A stretch of DNA of 64,000 bases from Lactiplantibacillus mudanjiangensis (GTDB taxonomy: Bacteria > Bacillota > Bacilli > Lactobacillales > Lactobacillaceae): assembly GCF_005405385.1 (NCBI RefSeq), contig NZ_BJDY01000007.1, forward strand, positions 124,001 through 188,000. The letters run 5' to 3'. Both the position numbers and the translations under genes were made by a program. The notes beneath the pieces are model-generated. The model was given only the letters and a program-made list of their open reading frames with translations, had not been told where the DNA came from and did not search any database. This document shows, piece after piece, positions 60,227 through 64,000 of the stretch. Numbering within the stretch: the stretch's first letter is position 1; each line of letters begins with the position of its first letter.

Positions 60227-61699
60227 CTATTTCAAATACTTTTCCCAGTCTGGCACTTCCATGAATTGGGCCCGTTCAAATTGGTCTTTCATATCAAATG
60301 GCACCGTGCCATCGATGACTAATTTTGAACTCATCCCACGGAAACGAATAGACTTAGGATCATATTGTGGACGTTCAGATGGATCTAATGGATGGTTCCG
60401 CATACCAGATAAGACCATTAAGTCTTGGTCAGCTTGGAAACGCGTATTCATCGTCCAGATCACATCATTCATGTCGAAGATATCCACATCTTCATCCACT
60501 AAAATAACGGTCTTCAATTCCTTGAATGCTGAGAAGGCTAGCAAGGCTGCTTGACGTTGAATCCCTTCATCAGCTTCGTTTTCCTTGTGGATTTGCATGA
60601 TGGTCATTAACTTCCCACCACCTGCTGGCGGATTATAAACGTTTAAGACTTTACCAGGAATGGCACGGTCAACTAACTGTAAGATACTTGCTTCAGTTGG
60701 AATCCCAGCCATGCTGACATGTTCTTCGGAAGGTCCGATCACACTTTGCATGATGGCATTTTCACGATGAGTCACGGCCGTTACTTTAATCACTTGTAAG
60801 GCTGGATTAGCATCGCCATCATAACCAGGGAATTCAGGCATTGCTTTACCTGTATGGGTGTTGATATCTTCTTGAATACGTTCGTTAGGCATGATGTAGC
60901 CTTCCAACGTATATTCAGAACGCGCAATCGCTTTTTCATCAACGGTAATCCCATCAACTAATTGCACGGCTTCATTCCGAATGGCACCGGCAACACCTAA
61001 TTCGTTATAACCAAATGGCGTGGTAGGTGGCTCGAAAGTGGCCCCAATGGTTACGGCTGGGTCCAAACCAATATTAATCGTGATTGGCATTGGCTTATTA
61101 GCGGCTTCGTATTCTTCCGCAAACGCCCCAATATGCCGACCACCAGGCATGATGTAAATACCTAATTTATCTTTATCTTCTAAGACCATCCGATGAATGG
61201 TGACATCACTCTTGGATTTGTCCATGCTAGAACCAAAGACCACCCCAACAGTGATGTAAGGACCAGCATCTTGTGGCGTATTAGTTGGTGCGGCCACTAA
61301 TTTCCGAATATCAAAGCCTTCATCAGTTGCTTTATAAACGACTTCATGAGCAGGCGCATCAGCTTCAGCTACGGTGACCGGTGCAATTGGATTAGAAACA
61401 GATTCATTCATGAATTGACCTAATGTCTTGAAATCATGATGGAACATTTTCCCAACCCGTTGCCGACTAGCCATTAACCCAGTTAAGACACGCGTATCTG
61501 GAAAGCCTTTAACGTTGTTAAACATCATCGCTGGGCCTTCTTGAGTTGGACGTTGAACCGTCCCACCAGCACCGATATAACGATAAACACCAGAAAGTTC
61601 AGCGTTTGGATCAACAGGGACATCTGTTTCGTGATAATTCTTTGGATCATCTTTGAGTTCATCAAGCACTCGCCGTAGATCCCATGGTTGTTCTGCCAT
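60227..61699 (-). CDS. lpdC: Gallate decarboxylase catalytic subunit LpdC (UbiD family)
   Basis: A 490-aa UbiD-type decarboxylase that uses prenylated FMN. It matches the lactobacillar LpdC pattern: WDLRRVLDELKDDPKNYHETD, AMMFNNVKGFPDTRVLTGLMASRQR and IHRMVLEDKDKLGIYIMPGGRHIG (metal/prFMN region). PGYDGDANPALQVIKVTAVTHREN and VLVDEDVDIFDMNDVIWTMNTR (catalytic Glu/Asp region) also fit. It converts gallate and protocatechuate to pyrogallol and catechol. In L. plantarum the partner genes lpdB and lpdD lie elsewhere, and neither is present in this window. AAAGGAGATG precedes the ATG. Its leader carries a candidate attenuator. Confidence 0.92.
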   Translation of the reverse strand: MAEQPWDLRRVLDELKDDPKNYHETDVPVDPNAELSGVYRYIGAGGTVQRPTQEGPAMMFNNVKGFPDTRVLTGLMASRQRVGKMFHHDFKTLGQFMNESVSNPIAPVTVAEADAPAHEVVYKATDEGFDIRKLVAAPTNTPQDAGPYITVGVVFGSSMDKSKSDVTIHRMVLEDKDKLGIYIMPGGRHIGAFAEEYEAANKPMPITINIGLDPAVTIGATFEPPTTPFGYNELGVAGAIRNEAVQLVDGITVDEKAIARSEYTLEGYIMPNERIQEDINTHTGKAMPEFPGYDGDANPALQVIKVTAVTHRENAIMQSVIGPSEEHVSMAGIPTEASILQLVDRAIPGKVLNVYNPPAGGGKLMTIMQIHKENEADEGIQRQAALLAFSAFKELKTVILVDEDVDIFDMNDVIWTMNTRFQADQDLMVLSGMRNHPLDPSERPQYDPKSIRFRGMSSKLVIDGTVPFDMKDQFERAQFMEVPDWEKYLK

Positions 61700-61802
61700 C
61701 GAATGTCATCTCCTTTGAAATTTACAAGTTCATCATACGTCCAGACGAAAGCGGGTTCAATTCTAAATCGGCAGGTCTATTATTCATGGACGGAATAATA
61801 AA

Positions 61803-61846
61803 AACTAGTCGGTTACGTTCAGTTATCCACTGGTCACCGACTAGTT
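61803..61846 (-). promoter_or_regulatory. Candidate attenuator in the lpdC leader
   Basis: On the minus strand, AACTAGTCGGT and ACCGACTAGTT form an 11-bp stem followed by TTTTATTATT, about 100 bp before lpdC. Just upstream in the transcript lies CTAGTTTTTATTT (61861-61872), which can pair with the AACTAG of the terminator's 5' arm to give an alternative hairpin. No gene ends here that would need this terminator. Confidence 0.5.
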
Positions 61847-61957
61847 ATCCCCCACTGATAAATAAAAACTAGACCAATTTAAGCACTTATCCCCTAACTT
61901 ACACACATAATCACTGATTTAACACTAAAGAAAGCGATTATCCATTAGTTATCCACA
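61823..61957 (+). promoter_or_regulatory. Cluster of five DnaA-box-like sequences upstream of lpdC
   Basis: TTATCCACT (61823), TTATCCCCC (61845), TTATCCCCT (61887), TTATCCATT (61938) and the exact DnaA box TTATCCACA (61949-61957) all read in the same direction. Spacings of 22, 42, 51 and 11 bp are close to whole helical turns. Confidence 0.45.
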
Positions 61958-62013
61958 GGTAGGCAATTAAAATAAGTTTATCGCCTAAAAGTTATGAACA
62001 TCCCTGACCAAAC

Positions 62014-62046
62014 AAAAAAAGCAACCTGTTAACAGATTGCTTTTTT
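62014..62046. terminator. Intrinsic terminator after the 31-aa gene
   Basis: AAAAAAGCAACCTGTT pairs with AACAGATTGCTTTTTT. Confidence 0.85.
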
Positions 62047-62055
62047 CAAAAACTA

Positions 62056-62151
62056 TCACTTCAAGGTCTTAGCTAATTTGACTAAGCTCATGATCGCTAC
62101 GATCAATAACCCGGCTGTGGTCGCCGTTTGTGTTAATGGTTTTAATTTCAT
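62056..62151 (-). CDS. 31-aa single-helix membrane peptide
   Basis: ATG 62151 to TGA 62056 encodes a 31-residue peptide beginning MKLKPLTQTATTAG. A helix (LLIVAIMSLV) follows, and a basic tail (KLAKTLK). CGGAGTG, seven bases before the ATG, overlaps the end of the preceding gene, whose stop codon lies only 5 nt upstream. The two are therefore translationally coupled, and a terminator follows directly. This strongly suggests a real small gene. Function is unknown; it might be a small regulatory or accessory subunit of the neighbouring membrane protein. Confidence 0.6.
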   Translation of the reverse strand: MKLKPLTQTATTAGLLIVAIMSLVKLAKTLK

Positions 62152-62156
62152 CTTGA

Positions 62157-62429
62157 TCACTCCGAATCCTGTTGTGCTAACCACTGTTTAATCCCATAAA
62201 TGAGACTAAAGATCAGGGTTAAGACCAACCATCCAATCCCAATCACCGCTAAAAATAGGCCTAATAATTGCCCCCGCAATGGCCAACTCGCAACCTGCCA
62301 ATCATGCCAAAGGCCATTCAAAATCGGTCGGTGACGCAATAAATCAATGGGTATTTTTAAAAAGGCCAACATTAGACTATATCCAATCCAGCGAATGGCC
62401 CTGAGCATCCCCCGTTTTAGTACTTGCAT
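62157..62429 (-). CDS. Small membrane protein, unknown (90 aa)
   Basis: It has an N-terminal amphipathic/hydrophobic stretch (AIRWIGYSLMLAFLKIPIDLL), a polar Trp-rich middle (GLWHDWQVASWPLRG) and a strong helix (LLGLFLAVIGIGWLVLTLIFSLIYGI) before a charged tail. AGGGGG precedes ATG 62429. It is the first gene of a two-gene unit with the 31-aa peptide. No family recognised. Confidence 0.65.
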   Translation of the reverse strand: MQVLKRGMLRAIRWIGYSLMLAFLKIPIDLLRHRPILNGLWHDWQVASWPLRGQLLGLFLAVIGIGWLVLTLIFSLIYGIKQWLAQQDSE

Positions 62430-62525
62430 CGTCGCGTCCCCCTAACGTTAGCTTCAGTATAACGTAATTGACCGACCACGTAAAAAGGTGCTGGTTAAAC
62501 GACAATACCGTCAACCATCACCCTT

Positions 62526-62813
62526 TTAGTGCGAAGAAACTGCTTCGCGACTCCTTTTAGCCGTTCGTAAAACTTGATCAACCCAGCGCCGTGAATACCC
62601 ATACTTTGCTGCCAAGACTTGTGAATTCGGCCGTGACTCACCCAGTTGGCTAATTCGAGTGGCGACAATTGCACTGTCATACAAATGTGCGGGAATATTT
62701 AACCGCATTCCCCGGTACTGCTCGAAAAATTGCATGGTTGCTGGTAATCCAATCAAGTCGCTCATTGCGTGCATCAATGGATGAAATGCTTGACTATCCG
62801 TTGGTAACGTCAT
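62526..62813 (-). CDS. Mor-family transcriptional regulator, paralogue 2
   Basis: A 95-aa protein with the same layout as the regulator at 49125: helical dimerisation part LMHAMSDLIGLPATMQFFEQYRGMRLNIPAHLYDS and helix-turn-helix NSQVLAAKYGYSRRWVDQVLR. AAGGAGGAG precedes the ATG. It lies between the tannase gene and the small membrane proteins, next to a further paralogue at 62911. A role in controlling the tannin genes is possible but speculative. Confidence 0.75.
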   Translation of the reverse strand: MTLPTDSQAFHPLMHAMSDLIGLPATMQFFEQYRGMRLNIPAHLYDSAIVATRISQLGESRPNSQVLAAKYGYSRRWVDQVLRTAKRSREAVSSH

Positions 62814-62910
62814 GCGCGGACTCCTCCTTATGGTACTTGTTCATTATAGAAAAGCACCCTGACAACGACTAGGCACTTATAACTAGTCATTTTCCTTGTA
62901 ACTGTCCCGA

Positions 62911-63156
62911 TTAATCACGTAGCATGCGTTTAACCCACCGTTCCGAATAGCCATAAGTACGTGCTAGCTCACGACTATTGTGCCCATTATATTCTGCTTT
63001 GATAATTGGAATGAGTTTTTGCCGGTTATATAAATGGGTCGGAAACGTCACTTGAATCCCAGCTTGTTGCTTAAAAATTTGTGCCACTTTTTCTGCGCCC
63101 ACTATCGTGTAAAGATCTGCATAAATCTCGTTAAGTGCCGCTACATTAATTGTCAT
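62911..63156 (-). CDS. Mor-family transcriptional regulator, paralogue 3
   Basis: An 81-aa protein: LNEIYADLYTIVGAEKVAQIFKQQAGIQVTFPTHLYNR, then the helix-turn-helix NSRELARTYGYSERWVKRMLR. The conserved core THLYxR...YNGHN...LARxYGYSxxWV is shared with paralogue 1. ATG 63156 has AAGGAGG upstream; the longer frame from 63210 has no such support. It lies just downstream of tannase, after its terminator, on the same strand. Confidence 0.75.
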   Translation of the reverse strand: MTINVAALNEIYADLYTIVGAEKVAQIFKQQAGIQVTFPTHLYNRQKLIPIIKAEYNGHNSRELARTYGYSERWVKRMLRD

Positions 63157-63236
63157 TTGACTCGCCTCCTTTTGATTTGATGCTTCTAGCATATCAAGTT
63201 GTCTAGACAAAATATGTCTACTTAAATAATTGAGAT

Positions 63237-63269
63237 AAAAAAATGACTAATCCGAGAATTAGTCATTTT
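63237..63269 (-). terminator. Intrinsic terminator after the tannase gene
   Basis: AAAATGACTAAT and ATTAGTCATTTT form the stem. T7 follows on the minus strand. Confidence 0.85.
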
Positions 63270-63277
63270 GTGCCACG

Positions 63278-64000
63278 CTATTTTTGACAAAGCCGATCAA
63301 TCCACGCAAACAATTGATCTAAATCATAATCACCACTGTGCGGCGTGTCCCATGGCAATGCGAAATCGACATCCAAACCACGATTTTTTAACAACGTCGC
63401 TAAAATCATCGGGATCGCAAAGGCCGTATCACGATCCGCAGCGCCATGGCGGATTCGCCAATGTGGCGCGATCGACCGTGTCGATTGCGTTTCACTTAAA
63501 TAAGTCACCGGATTAACCGCGGCAATCAATTCAGCCGGCGCGAGAACCGCGCTGACCTGTGTATGGGCCTGTGCAAAAGCCGTAAAGTGCTTAGCTGGTG
63601 TCGTCTTATCACCAAACAATGATGTTTCCGGACTACTGAGGGCTAAGTCATCAAAGGCTGGCACGGCCTTCATTCGGGTTAATGATGTTAGATATGCCGT
63701 GACATCCAGATCAGTAACCTGACCATCACTAACCGTAAAGCCCGCATACTTATGCACATCAACCCCTGCATCGACCGCGCGTTGACCAGCTGCCATCAAA
63801 TAATCTCGCATTAAGTCTTTGAATGGCCCATTACCCTGATCATCTAGCGTCAATGGTTGACCATTTTCAGCTGTTAAGTGAAGTCCATTTAAATAAGTAA
63901 TAAAATCAGCTTTCAACGTTGTGGATAACTGTTGTTGCTCAACCGTTAACGTCCCTTGCCAAGGAGTAAAGGTCATTTTACCATCACTCATCGCCATCTT
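63278..64000 (-). CDS. tanB: Tannase (tannin acyl hydrolase) TanB, C-terminal half, cut by window edge
   Basis: The frame is open through the window edge, giving about 240 C-terminal residues of an alpha/beta-hydrolase that match L. plantarum tannase as I recall it. Motifs are FITYLNGLHLTAENGQPLTL, SLTRMKAVPAFDDL, HWRIRHGAADRDTAFAIP (catalytic Asp region) and FALPWDTPHSGDYDLDQLFAWID (catalytic His). The serine lies outside the window. The enzyme hydrolyses gallate and protocatechuate esters and galloyl-glucose, and the released gallate can then be decarboxylated by LpdC. Subgroup TanB rather than TanA is inferred, because this part shows no secretion features. Confidence 0.88.
   Translation of the reverse strand, partial: KMAMSDGKMTFTPWQGTLTVEQQQLSTTLKADFITYLNGLHLTAENGQPLTLDDQGNGPFKDLMRDYLMAAGQRAVDAGVDVHKYAGFTVSDGQVTDLDVTAYLTSLTRMKAVPAFDDLALSSPETSLFGDKTTPAKHFTAFAQAHTQVSAVLAPAELIAAVNPVTYLSETQSTRSIAPHWRIRHGAADRDTAFAIPMILATLLKNRGLDVDFALPWDTPHSGDYDLDQLFAWIDRLCQK

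Noticed and set aside
60216-60554. 112-aa ORF antisense to lpdC
   Set aside because: It is fully inside the reading frame of a strongly supported gene on the other strand, with no start context.

Overview
The window looks like a chromosomal segment of a Lactiplantibacillus species (the L. plantarum / L. pentosus / L. paraplantarum group). Supporting signs: an LPQT-type sortase signal and KxYKxGKxW signal peptide; UTRA, SorC and GntR regulators; an oxygen-independent ribonucleotide reductase; and above all the tannin/gallate genes (tannase, gallate decarboxylase LpdC, gallate permease GacP) known from L. plantarum. I cannot fix the species from this alone.

Layout. 1-13.8 kb: DUF2207 membrane protein, a short UvrA paralogue, a phosphodiesterase/MFS pair, an alpha/beta hydrolase with a divergent GntR regulator, a large LPQTD-anchored surface protein preceded by two candidate small RNAs, and a SorC regulator with a fructose-6-phosphate aldolase-like gene. 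14.4-34.1 kb: a large glycan-catabolic locus. GH125, GH38, ROK and GH1 form one operon; a GntR/LacI-type regulator and GH92 run divergently. A convergent operon encodes an ABC ATPase, a second ROK kinase, two LplB/YtcP-type permeases, a solute-binding lipoprotein, a YesL-like protein and a YesM/YesN-type two-component system. The content resembles known N-glycan / alpha-mannan utilisation loci, and a 17-nt sequence containing a perfect TGATATATCA palindrome occurs upstream of both halves, suggesting one regulon. 34.4-43.3 kb: DUF2798 protein, a cytochrome b5-like mini-protein, an EIIA-Glc-like protein in which both phosphorylatable histidines appear to be arginine, an EAL-GGDEF pair, a VIT-family transporter and nrdD-nrdG behind tandem NrdR-like boxes. 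43.7-54.5 kb: lipoprotein, M20 peptidase, a deformylase-like protein, ApbE, a metallophosphoesterase, a Mor-family regulator, a WYL regulator broken by one in-frame stop, a GntR regulator, deoC, an aldo/keto reductase and a Dus enzyme. 54.8-64 kb: LysR regulator, an endonuclease III without the Fe-S loop, a CPBP protein, gacP, lpdC behind a candidate attenuator, small membrane proteins, two more Mor-family regulators and the C-terminal half of tannase.

The most striking unexplained structure is a family of about ten intergenic elements (up to about 510 bp). The best copies have 14-bp terminal inverted repeats (CTAAAGGTTGAAAG) and 7-bp target duplications. Each complete copy carries two multi-hairpin arms whose stems vary in a compensatory way between copies, so they look like non-autonomous mobile elements whose folded form is under selection. 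Every copy lies 3' of at least one gene, and none lies between divergent genes. No tRNA, rRNA, CRISPR or prophage structure was recognised.
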